NCBI RefSeq assembly: GCF_900106535.1 | Contig: NZ_FNOH01000002.1 | Location: 744,001 to 808,000 of the forward strand | DNA length: 64,000 nucleotides | Direction of reading: 5' to 3' | Source: Myxococcus xanthus | Lineage (GTDB): Bacteria > Myxococcota > Myxococcia > Myxococcales > Myxococcaceae | In this document: positions 26,121 to 32,963 of the stretch, one piece after another | How positions within the stretch are numbered: position 1 is the stretch's first letter | Layout of the letters: each line of letters begins with the position of its first letter | Translations under genes and position numbers: made by a program | Notes under the pieces: model-generated | The model's database searches: none | What the model saw: the letters and a program-made list of their open reading frames with translations, nothing else | What the model was told of the DNA's origin: nothing

Positions 26121-27092
26121 ATGAAGTACACGCAATTGGGCCGCTCGGGGCTCTCCGTCAGCCGGCTGTGCCTGGGCACCATGAACTTCGGTTGGACGGC
26201 CGAGGAGCCGGAGTCCCACGCCATCATGGATTCCGCGCTCGGCCACGGCATCAACTTCTTCGACACCGCCAACGTCTACGGCTTCGGGGAGAACAAGGGC
26301 CGCACCGAGGAGGTCATCGGCAACTGGTTCGCCAAGGGCGACCGGCGGCGCGAGCGCACCGTGCTCGCGACCAAGCTCTACGCGCCCATGGGTGACTGGC
26401 CCAACGAGGGCAAGCTGTCCGCGCTCAACATCCGCCGCGCGCTGGATGCCAGCTTGAAGCGGCTGCGCACGGACTACGTCGACCTCTATCAGTTCCACCA
26501 CATCGACCGCGCCACGCCCTGGGAGGAGATCTGGCAGGCCATGGAGGTGGCCGTGGCGCAGGGCAAGGTGCTCTACGTCGGCAGCAGCAACTTCGCGGGC
26601 TGGCACATCGCCCAGGCCCAGGCCGTGGCGGCACGGCGCAACTTCACCGGACTGGTCAGCGAACAGTCGCTCTACAACCTGATGGCGCGCACCGTGGAGC
26701 TGGAGGTGTTGCCCTCCGCGCAGTTCCATGGCGTGGGCATCCTCCCCTGGTCTCCCCTCCAGGGCGGACTGCTGGGCGGCGTGCTCCGCAAGGAGCGCGA
26801 GGGCAAGCGCCGGCTGGAAGGACGCGCCAAGGAAGCCCTCCAGAAGCACCGCGACCGCATCGAGCGCTACGAGGCGCTCGCCGACGAGCTCGGGCATGAG
26901 CCCGGTGACGTCGCGCTGGCGTGGCTGCTGCACCAGCCCGCTGTCACCGCGCCCATCATCGGACCGCGAACCTCCGCCCAGCTCGATGCCGCCGTCCACG
27001 CGGCCGGTGTCACACTTGATGCGAAAACATTGTCACGCCTGGATGACATCTTCCCGGGCCACAAGCCCGCCCCGGAGGACTACGCTTGGTGA
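26121..27092 (+). CDS. aldo/keto reductase
   Basis: A 323-residue cytoplasmic NADPH-dependent aldo/keto reductase of the YajO/AKR11-like type. It begins MKYTQLGRSGLSVSRLCLGTM, with catalytic region NFFDTANVYGFGENKG (Asp, Tyr), YVDLYQFHHID, YVGSSNFAGWHI and the C-terminal PIIGPRTSAQLD NADP-binding loop. The start at 26121 has GAGGAG upstream. Probably reduces small aldehydes or ketones; physiological substrate unknown. Monocistronic. Confidence 0.92.
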   Translation: MKYTQLGRSGLSVSRLCLGTMNFGWTAEEPESHAIMDSALGHGINFFDTANVYGFGENKGRTEEVIGNWFAKGDRRRERTVLATKLYAPMGDWPNEGKLSALNIRRALDASLKRLRTDYVDLYQFHHIDRATPWEEIWQAMEVAVAQGKVLYVGSSNFAGWHIAQAQAVAARRNFTGLVSEQSLYNLMARTVELEVLPSAQFHGVGILPWSPLQGGLLGGVLRKEREGKRRLEGRAKEALQKHRDRIERYEALADELGHEPGDVALAWLLHQPAVTAPIIGPRTSAQLDAAVHAAGVTLDAKTLSRLDDIFPGHKPAPEDYAW

Positions 27093-27172
27093 CGCACCGG
27101 GCGAGACATAAAAGGCTACAAATCCCTCTCAATCGGTCGGAAAAGACACCCAAACATCACGGAGCGTCACTA

Positions 27173-27207
27173 TTGACGACAGGAAATTCCTCTCATATTT
27201 CCTGTCG
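27173..27207 (+). promoter_or_regulatory. promoter-like elements overlapped by an 11-bp inverted repeat
   Basis: TTGACG at 27173-27178 and TATTTC at 27196-27201 are spaced 17 bases apart, like a sigma-70-type promoter. An inverted repeat (arms 27177-27187 and 27197-27207, ending in CGACAGGAAAT and its complement, 9-nt spacer) covers the spacer and the -10 element. It lies 30 bases before the lipoprotein start at 27237. It looks like an operator, or a 5'-leader hairpin if transcription starts earlier. Confidence 0.5.
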
Positions 27208-27236
27208 CGGTGTCCCCCAACAGAAGAGAGGTTCTC

Positions 27237-27617
27237 ATGAAGTCGATGGCTGGAATCTTCGTCATGGCGCTGGTGATGCTGACCTCCTGCGGGCCCGTGC
27301 CCACCGAGGAGCAGACCCAGGGAGGGAACGACGTCACCGCCGAGGACCACTTCCGCACGCAGGAGGCCGCGCTGACCGGTGACTGTTTCGTGCAGATCGA
27401 GTGCGAGGGCGGGAATATCAAGTCGTGCTCCGGCACGGGCTTCGCCTGTTCGGCCAACAGCGCCAACGGCGGCACCGTGACTTGCAACGGCAAATCCCAG
27501 AGCTGCAGGCCCATCATCCAGGAGCCCATCTGCAGCTGCCGGGCGGATGGCTGCTGCAATCAGCTGTGCGCCATCAGCGACCCGGACTGCCGCTTCGTCC
27601 CCGAAGGGCCGAAGTAG
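27237..27617 (+). CDS. small Cys-rich lipoprotein
   Basis: A 126-residue lipoprotein with lipobox MLTSCG. An acidic linker is followed by a domain of about 60 residues with 12 Cys (DCFVQIEC, SCSGTGFAC, TCNGKSQSC, CSCRADGCCNQLC, DPDC), so it is probably tightly disulfide-bonded. AGAGAGG precedes the ATG. Layout is like the lipoprotein at 14978 but the Cys pattern differs. Function unknown; it may be adhesive or protective at the cell surface. Confidence 0.75.
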   Translation: MKSMAGIFVMALVMLTSCGPVPTEEQTQGGNDVTAEDHFRTQEAALTGDCFVQIECEGGNIKSCSGTGFACSANSANGGTVTCNGKSQSCRPIIQEPICSCRADGCCNQLCAISDPDCRFVPEGPK

Positions 27618-27686
27618 ACACGGACCTCCGGGTGCGGTCCTCCAAGGGCCGCCCCCGGATGCACCGCGGGAGCGCCGGCAACCGCG

Positions 27687-28232
27687 TTACTCAAAGCCCG
27701 GGCGCGTGACGTATTCGGCGTGGACGCGCTCGTAGGCTTCCCAGAAGTCCGGCGAGCGCTGTCCATTCAGCCGGTCGACCAGGAGGTCGAGGTGCGTATG
27801 CCAGCCGCCCGCCACGCTGCGCAGGGAGTCCCGGCCATCGAGTCGCACGTGGGTGACGGTCAGCAGGACGCCGTCCTCGCGCTCGGTCAGCTCGAAGCGG
27901 ACCTCTGACGGGTCCCCGTGGTTCTCCGCCCACGTATAGGCAAACAGGTGCGGCGGCTCACACGCCGTCACGCGCCCCATATTGACGTGGCCCTGTGCCA
28001 TGTCCGCATGGCGCGACGGTGGGGCGCCGCCTTCCTCTGACAGCTCGGCGTGGCGGAACAGCAGCTCCACCTTGCCACCAACCTTCGTCTCCGTGGGGCC
28101 GCCCGCGAGCCACAGCCGGCGCTTCTCCGCCTCGGTGAGAAAGGCCCACACGCGCTCGATGGGGCCGGGCAGCAGGCGTTCGATACGGACGGTGTCGGAG
28201 GACAACAGGCGGGCGTGCGAGTTTCGTTTCAT
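27687..28232 (-). CDS. SRPBCC (AHSA1-like) domain protein
   Basis: A 181-residue START-like/AHSA1 protein: RIERLLPGPIERVWAFLTEAEKRRLWLAGG at the N-terminus and the C-terminal helix with GWHTHLDLLVDRLNG. Such proteins bind hydrophobic small molecules; role here unknown. ATG 28232 has GAAGG upstream; 28247 is an alternative start five codons earlier. It follows a second SRPBCC gene by about 40 bases on the same strand, probably as one operon. Confidence 0.85.
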   Translation of the reverse strand: MKRNSHARLLSSDTVRIERLLPGPIERVWAFLTEAEKRRLWLAGGPTETKVGGKVELLFRHAELSEEGGAPPSRHADMAQGHVNMGRVTACEPPHLFAYTWAENHGDPSEVRFELTEREDGVLLTVTHVRLDGRDSLRSVAGGWHTHLDLLVDRLNGQRSPDFWEAYERVHAEYVTRPGFE

Positions 28233-28273
28233 GGCGCCTTCGGTCATGCGTGGGGGTGGGGGGAACCGCGGCG

Positions 28274-28762
28274 TCAGACGAGGTGCCGCGCGTCCTCGGG
28301 GACATGGTCCGGAACGAGCGCGAGCTCGATGCCGTGCTCCAGCCAGGCCTTGGCCCCGGCGAGGAGCAGGTTGAATCCCCCGGTGCTGTCCAGCGCCCGC
28401 GCCACGACGGCCTTGTCGTCACCCCGGAAGCCGGACTCGACGACGCGGACAAACGTGCGGTCCGGCGACAGCGCCGTGAAGGTCCACTCGACGAAGGTCA
28501 TCGCACCCGGGTCGCCCCACTCGATGCGCAGGCGGGCGCCGGGCTCGAAGTCCAACACGTTCACGGTGGCCGACACGCCGTAGGTGTCCCAGAACCACTG
28601 CGCCGTGCCGCCGGGCTGGAGCCGCGCGCTGCCCCGGCTGAACCAGAACTTCGTGGTGATTGCGGGGTCCACGAAGGCCGCGAAGACGTCCGCCACGGGA
28701 CGGCGAATCATCATCATCGCCGTGGCAACCGGCGCACCCTTGTCATTCCCTGTCGACGCCAT
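28274..28762 (-). CDS. SRPBCC (AHSA1-like) domain protein
   Basis: A 162-residue SRPBCC protein with the family start MIRRPVADVFAAFVDPAITTKFWF, a central FEPGARLRIEW strand and the C-terminal long helix FNLLLAGAKAWLEHGIE. GGGAG precedes the start at 28762. It is only distantly similar to the downstream SRPBCC protein, so the two look like old paralogues or independent recruits to one operon. Ligand unknown. Confidence 0.87.
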   Translation of the reverse strand: MASTGNDKGAPVATAMMMIRRPVADVFAAFVDPAITTKFWFSRGSARLQPGGTAQWFWDTYGVSATVNVLDFEPGARLRIEWGDPGAMTFVEWTFTALSPDRTFVRVVESGFRGDDKAVVARALDSTGGFNLLLAGAKAWLEHGIELALVPDHVPEDARHLV

Positions 28763-28872
28763 GACGCACTCCCGATATTCATCCAGTTGGTTGAGTATTT
28801 CTGCAATCACCGCTCGATTGTCAACCGAATGGTGAAATCTCCACCGCGCCCGGGACGGCGCCCCAGGCGCTT

Positions 28873-29193
28873 TCAACCGATGACGCGGAAGGCCGGCGGA
28901 TCGATGCGAGTGGCGCGACACTGGGGGCAGGCACCAGGCCGCGTGAAGCGCCTGCGGTCCTTGAAGGTGAAGCCACACGCCAGGCATGAGGCAGGTAACA
29001 CCTCCAGGCGGGCGCCCTGGACCTTGAGGGATTTCTCCAGGTGCTCCAGGTGCCCGGCCACGTCCTTCTCGGAGATGCCCACCAGGGCGGAGAGGTCCTT
29101 CGCGGTGAGGCCGCTCTCCGGGGCGGACGTCAGCGCCGCCTCCAGCGCGCCGCGCACGGTGCTGCCGCGCGCTGGAGGAACAGGGGCACTCAC
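28873..29193 (-). CDS. HTH regulator fused to a zinc ribbon (archaeal type)
   Basis: A 106-residue protein: a winged-helix-like N-terminal half (TAKDLSALVGISEKDVAGHLEHL) and a C-terminal zinc ribbon with two Cys pairs (SCLACGFTF...GACPQCRAT). This layout matches the small predicted regulators common in archaea (COG3357-like). GTG 29193 overlaps the stop of the upstream membrane-protein gene by four bases (GTGA), so the two are translationally coupled. It may control that gene or the SRPBCC genes downstream. Confidence 0.8.
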   Translation of the reverse strand: MSAPVPPARGSTVRGALEAALTSAPESGLTAKDLSALVGISEKDVAGHLEHLEKSLKVQGARLEVLPASCLACGFTFKDRRRFTRPGACPQCRATRIDPPAFRVIG

Positions 29194-29747
29194 GCGCCAA
29201 TCGCCCCCGGGTCCGTCGCCAGCTCGCCGCCCAGGTGCATGCCCGTCTGGCACCGGTAGTCCGTCACCAGCGACGCGAGCACGGTCGTCACGCCCACCGC
29301 CACGTGGATGGCCGCGGCCAGCGGGCTGCGCTTCGCATAGCCCAGCACGAAGGGCGAGAGGATGGACGCGGCGCCAAAGGCATAGTCGGCGATTTCATGC
29401 GCTTCGATGGGGATGAGCTTGGTCAAGCTGATGCGGTAGTCCGTCAACAATGACACACCGAGGATGGTGGACCCCAGGGCAATGCCCGCGGACTTCGCCA
29501 CGGCATCTCCGGACAACACCCCCGCCACCACCGAGGCCGTCCCGCCCTTGTAGTCCATGAGCGAGTGCAGGTCCTGGGGCACCCACCGGCGCAACGGCAG
29601 CCGCCCCAGGAGCGGACGGGAGATGATGCCAGCGGCGGCGCTCCGGTCCATGGCGCGGCGCACACCCCGCCGGAAGCGCCCTTTGGGAGGCACCTGGGAG
29701 GGGACGAGTCTGGGGGTGGACGGGCTCAGGGTCTGCGGTTCAGCCAT
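29190..29747 (-). CDS. small membrane protein with two tandem repeats (SPW-like)
   Basis: A 185-residue membrane protein. A basic cytoplasmic N-terminus of about 60 residues precedes two repeats of about 55 residues. Each has two hydrophobic segments and ends in the same word (SLLTDYR and SLVTDYR). This resembles SPW-repeat proteins, but the exact SPW motif is replaced by SILSPFVLG. A strong GGAAGGAG lies before the ATG at 29747. It is coupled to the HTH/zinc-ribbon gene by overlap. Function unknown. Confidence 0.7.
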   Translation of the reverse strand: MAEPQTLSPSTPRLVPSQVPPKGRFRRGVRRAMDRSAAAGIISRPLLGRLPLRRWVPQDLHSLMDYKGGTASVVAGVLSGDAVAKSAGIALGSTILGVSLLTDYRISLTKLIPIEAHEIADYAFGAASILSPFVLGYAKRSPLAAAIHVAVGVTTVLASLVTDYRCQTGMHLGGELATDPGAIGA

Positions 29748-30014
29748 ATGGCGCTCCTTCCAGTCTTGCCGTCGTGAAGTCGCCACTACGGTAGGCACGC
29801 GGCCCGTGACGCACGGCGATGAGCCCCTCGCCTGCCCGGGCACCGAGGGCAGGAAGCCTGTCCACCCGCGAATTCCTGGCGGCTGGGCAGCCAGGGGGGC
29901 TTCCACTCGGTGGCCCGCCCCGGGCAGACTATGCCTCGCAGCACGGCCCTTCAGTTTCTGAGAGGGCGATATCCGCGGCCACCCCAGCCGCTTTGGAACG
30001 AAAGAACGCGATTC

Positions 30015-30218
30015 ATGGCAACCGGTACCGTCAAGTGGTTCAACGATGCGAAGGGCTTTGGGTTCATCGTGCAGGACGGCGGCGGTGAGGACGTGTTCGT
30101 CCATCACAGCGCAATCAACATGGATGGCTTCCGCACCCTGCAGGAAGGCCAGAAGGTGGAGTTCGAAGTAGGCCGGGGCCCCAAGGGTCTGCAGGCGCAG
30201 AACGTTCGCGCGGCCTGA
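30015..30218 (+). CDS. cold-shock protein (CspA family)
   Basis: A 67-residue cold-shock domain protein. RNP1 is KGFGFI and RNP2 is VFVHH; it starts [17 protein letters not shown], so the family is certain. It binds single-stranded nucleic acid as an RNA chaperone. The DNA between it and the divergent gene at 29747 leaves room for the long 5' leader common in this family, but no known cold-box sequence was seen. It is followed by a good terminator. Confidence 0.97.
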   Translation: MATGTVKWFNDAKGFGFIVQDGGGEDVFVHHSAINMDGFRTLQEGQKVEFEVGRGPKGLQAQNVRAA

Positions 30219-30240
30219 ACGGCGGTCCGGCGAAGCCATG

Positions 30241-30281
30241 AAAGCCCGGCCTCGCGGATGGCGAGTCCGGGCTTTCTCTTT
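30241..30281 (+). terminator. intrinsic terminator after the cold-shock gene
   Basis: Stem AAAGCCCGG/CCGGGCTTT (9 bp), one mismatch, then CTCGC/GCGAG (5 bp) with loop GGATG, followed by a T/C-rich run. The A-stretch on the left arm would also serve a minus-strand transcript. Confidence 0.85.
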
Positions 30282-30311
30282 GCGGGCGCCCCCTGAGAGG
30301 CTGCGTGGCCC

Positions 30312-30878
30312 ATGCGCCTGCCCCGCTTCCCGCGTGTCATCGGCTTCGACGACGGCCCCTTCGCGCGCCGCCCCGGCGCCGCCGTGCCCCTGGCGGGCGT
30401 GGTGTGTGGAGGCACGCGCTTCGAAGGGCTCGTCTGGGGACGGGTGCGCCGCGACGGCTGGAATGCCACGCGGGAGGTGTGCCGGCTGCTGGAAGGCGGG
30501 AAGTTCCTCCCGCAGCTCCACCTGGTGCTGCTGGATGGCATTGCGTTCGGCGGCTTCAACGTCGTGGACCTGCCCCTGCTGGCCAGCCGGCTGAAGCGGC
30601 CGTGCGTGGCGGTGATGCGGCGGCCACCGGACCTGGACGCGGTGGAGCGCGCGCTGCGGCGTCTGCCTCGCGCGGACGCGCGCTGGGCGAAGCTGAAGCG
30701 CGCGGGTCCCATCCACCAATTGGGAGGCTTCACCTTCCAGGTGCAGGGCGCGGAGCCCGCCTGGGTGGCGGAGGCGCTGGCGCGCGTGACGGACCGCGGC
30801 CTCGTCCCCGAGGCCCTGCGGCTGGCACACCTCATCGGCTCCGCCGTCGTGACCGGTCAGAGCAGTCAGCGCGCCTGA
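30312..30878 (+). CDS. endonuclease dU-like protein (DUF99)
   Basis: A 188-residue DUF99/UPF0215 protein. The family signature is visible: RVIGFDDGPF at the N-terminus and LLDGIAFGGFNVVDLPLL near residue 80, then a C-terminal helix ALRLAHLIGSAV. Archaeal members have been characterised as endonuclease dU, cutting DNA at deoxyuridine and related lesions; most homologues are archaeal. Presence in a myxobacterium suggests ancient transfer. It follows the cold-shock gene after a terminator. Confidence 0.85.
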   Translation: MRLPRFPRVIGFDDGPFARRPGAAVPLAGVVCGGTRFEGLVWGRVRRDGWNATREVCRLLEGGKFLPQLHLVLLDGIAFGGFNVVDLPLLASRLKRPCVAVMRRPPDLDAVERALRRLPRADARWAKLKRAGPIHQLGGFTFQVQGAEPAWVAEALARVTDRGLVPEALRLAHLIGSAVVTGQSSQRA

Positions 30879-31078
30879 GCCTTTCCCAGACGGGCTTCAC
30901 CTCCTGGCGGAGGATTGCGCCGCCACCACCTGAGGGTGCCAGCGCGCGGAAACTTCCACCGGCGCCAGACAGTCCAGACACGCTTGCACACTCTTCCAGC
31001 CATGAACCTGCCCCGGAGGGCTGCATGGAACCTCGTTTGTCTTCATGTTAATCTTTGCCTCGCGAGGAGGGCGCACGC

Positions 31079-31507
31079 ATGTTCGAAGTCATCAATGACA
31101 AGAATCGCCGTACCGTCACCGTGCGGTTGAGTGGGTTCGTCAGGCCGAACGAGATGCGGGACTTCGCGAGCCGGTATCGTCACGAAACAGACTCCTACGG
31201 AGGAGGACGACACCTGGTGCTCGCGGACATGCGTGGGCTCAGGACCCTGGAGCCGGAGTCCGCCAGCCTCTTCGGAGAGGTGGTGGCCTACGGCCGGCAG
31301 ATGGGCTGCGTCATGTGCGCGCACGTCTCGGATTCCACCATCGCCCGGCTGCAGACGGCGCGGGTGGCCTCGGCGGCGGCGGCGGACAACAACATCACGG
31401 TGGACTGCGTGTCGCTGGAGGAAGCGCACTCGCAGCTCGCCAAGGCGCGCTCGCGCTACTTCCTGGGCGCGACGCCGGAAGACGCGGTGGAGCACGCGGC
31501 GCGCTGA
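31079..31507 (+). CDS. STAS-like protein
   Basis: A 142-residue soluble protein with an alternating strand/helix pattern similar to STAS-like (SpoIIAA/DUF4180-type) domains: a start like MFEVINDKNRRTVTVRLSGFV, a central LVLADMRGLRTLEPESASLFGEVV and a C-terminal helix. GAGGAGGG precedes the ATG at 31079. The usual phospho-acceptor Ser is not obvious. It could be a partner of a sensor or sulfate-type regulator; unknown. Confidence 0.65.
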   Translation: MFEVINDKNRRTVTVRLSGFVRPNEMRDFASRYRHETDSYGGGRHLVLADMRGLRTLEPESASLFGEVVAYGRQMGCVMCAHVSDSTIARLQTARVASAAAADNNITVDCVSLEEAHSQLAKARSRYFLGATPEDAVEHAAR

Positions 31508-31519
31508 GACACACCTCCA

Positions 31520-31543
31520 GGCTGGAGCAGGACGGCTCCAGCC
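31520..31543. terminator. bidirectional hairpin between convergent genes
   Basis: Perfect 9-bp stem GGCTGGAGC/GCTCCAGCC (31520-31528 with 31535-31543), 6-nt loop, in the 54-base gap between two convergent stop codons. Probably terminates both transcripts. Confidence 0.6.
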
Positions 31544-31561
31544 CATGGAATCCCAGCAGGC

Positions 31562-32119
31562 TCAGGCCTCGTGGCCGTTGCGCCACGTGAGCCGGTAGGT
31601 GACGCCTTCGTCGGTGAAGGCGCGCACCTGAACCTCGGCATGCGGCGCTCCCACGGCGCGCAGGCCCGCGCGTAGCGCGCCTTGCGTGAAGTAGCGGATG
31701 GCCCCGGCCTCGTTCATCCACAGGTCCACTTCGGTGGGGGACACGTCGTCCAGGCGTGTCTCCGTGTAGTTGTTCCCGGAACGGAACATCTGCCGGGCCC
31801 GGCTCACGCACCGGCGGGGGCCCAGGAGCTGAATCACACCGAAGGCCGCGCGGCCCAGCACCGTCTCCCGGTAGCCGTCCACCAGGCGCTCACCCAGCAG
31901 CGCGTAGCCCACGTCGTCGGGCACGTCCGGGTGCAGCTCGCGCGCGGCCACGCGCACGGCGAAGCACCATGTTTCAAAGGCGTAGGCGGGCTGCAGCTTG
32001 CGCTCCAGGTCCACCCCCACCTCCCGCAGCCGCTCGCGGAGCACGGGGGTGACGCGGGCCCCCAGTCCTCGCACGAAGAGACCCTCCAAGGTGTGCTCGA
32101 AGACGAGCTTCTCCGGCAT
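31562..32119 (-). CDS. DUF2378 (TIGR02265) family protein
   Basis: A 185-residue member of the DUF2378/TIGR02265 family, a large paralogous group largely restricted to Myxococcales. Diagnostic words: LREVGVDLERKLQPAYAFETW, GERLVDGYRETVLGRA, GPRRCVSRARQMFRSGNNYTET and the final VTYRLTW. Fold resembles haem-NO-binding/V4R-type domains. Ligand and role are unknown. Divergent from the hypothetical gene at 32175. Confidence 0.9.
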   Translation of the reverse strand: MPEKLVFEHTLEGLFVRGLGARVTPVLRERLREVGVDLERKLQPAYAFETWCFAVRVAARELHPDVPDDVGYALLGERLVDGYRETVLGRAAFGVIQLLGPRRCVSRARQMFRSGNNYTETRLDDVSPTEVDLWMNEAGAIRYFTQGALRAGLRAVGAPHAEVQVRAFTDEGVTYRLTWRNGHEA

Positions 32120-32174
32120 GTTCAGCAGTGTACCCTTCCTCCGCTAGGATGTGCGGCGAGGGGGTAGGAATTCC

Positions 32175-32963
32175 ATGGGTCTGCAACGAGAGCTCGCCAT
32201 CCTGGCCATGAAAGCCACGCCGCTGCCGGGGAAGAAGAACTTCCTGGCGGAGGCCGGTATCGCCACACCGGTGCCCACCATCCGAGGGTCGATTGGCGCG
32301 GTGGCGCATGAACCCTTCATGGCCTTCGACACCAAGCGGCTGATGGACCTGCTGGTGGCCTTCACCATCGGAGACTTCCCGGAGCGGGCCGGTTGCTCCA
32401 ACTACTTCAACCCGCACAGCCCCTGGTACAACGTCTTCTACGGCGCCTACGGCATCCGCTCGTACAAGCGGGATGGCAGCCCGTGGGGATTCACCCGCGA
32501 CGGCCGCCCGGACCTGGACGAGATGCTGGAGATTCCGCGGCTCGACTACAACTTCCTCACGGCCGGGGAGCTGGGCTGCCCCGCGTCGAAGATGTGCTTC
32601 GAGGTGCTGGACGTGCGCCAGGGCCGTGAAGGCCCGTGGCACATGGCGGAGGTGGGCTGCATCATCCCCAGCGGACTGCACCGGGTGCAGGACGCGCAGG
32701 CGCCGGACCTCACGTACTACGCCGTGTTCGGCGTGCCAGAGGAGGACTACCTCGTGGGCGGCCGGGAGAGCTACGAGCCGGTCCGCATGCGCGGGCGAAT
32801 GTACTTCCGCCCGGTGGCCGAACGCCTCACGCTCGTCTGGGGTGGACTCTGCCCGGACACGCCCGACGGCCAGCGGCTGATGGGCGCCATCCTGGATACA
32901 ATGGCGCCGCTGTACGCGGGGGGGATGAACGCCCCCCGAGCCTGTGGACCTCAGGCCGCCTGA
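32175..32963 (+). CDS. hypothetical cytoplasmic protein
   Basis: A 262-residue soluble protein without signal peptide or membrane segment. It has many aromatic residues (NYFNPHSPWYNVFYGAYGIRSY) and a C-terminal part rich in strands (YYAVFGVPEEDY, MYFRPVAERLTLVWGG). ATG 32175 follows TAGGAA. No domain recognised. Its end overlaps the convergent RND gene's end by 13 bases. Confidence 0.7.
   Translation: MGLQRELAILAMKATPLPGKKNFLAEAGIATPVPTIRGSIGAVAHEPFMAFDTKRLMDLLVAFTIGDFPERAGCSNYFNPHSPWYNVFYGAYGIRSYKRDGSPWGFTRDGRPDLDEMLEIPRLDYNFLTAGELGCPASKMCFEVLDVRQGREGPWHMAEVGCIIPSGLHRVQDAQAPDLTYYAVFGVPEEDYLVGGRESYEPVRMRGRMYFRPVAERLTLVWGGLCPDTPDGQRLMGAILDTMAPLYAGGMNAPRACGPQAA

Noticed and set aside
32951..32963. 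13-base overlap of two convergent genes as a possible sequence error
   Set aside because: Both proteins end naturally, and the RND pump has normal length. Short convergent overlaps are common in compact genomes, and the same occurs at 52182-52207.
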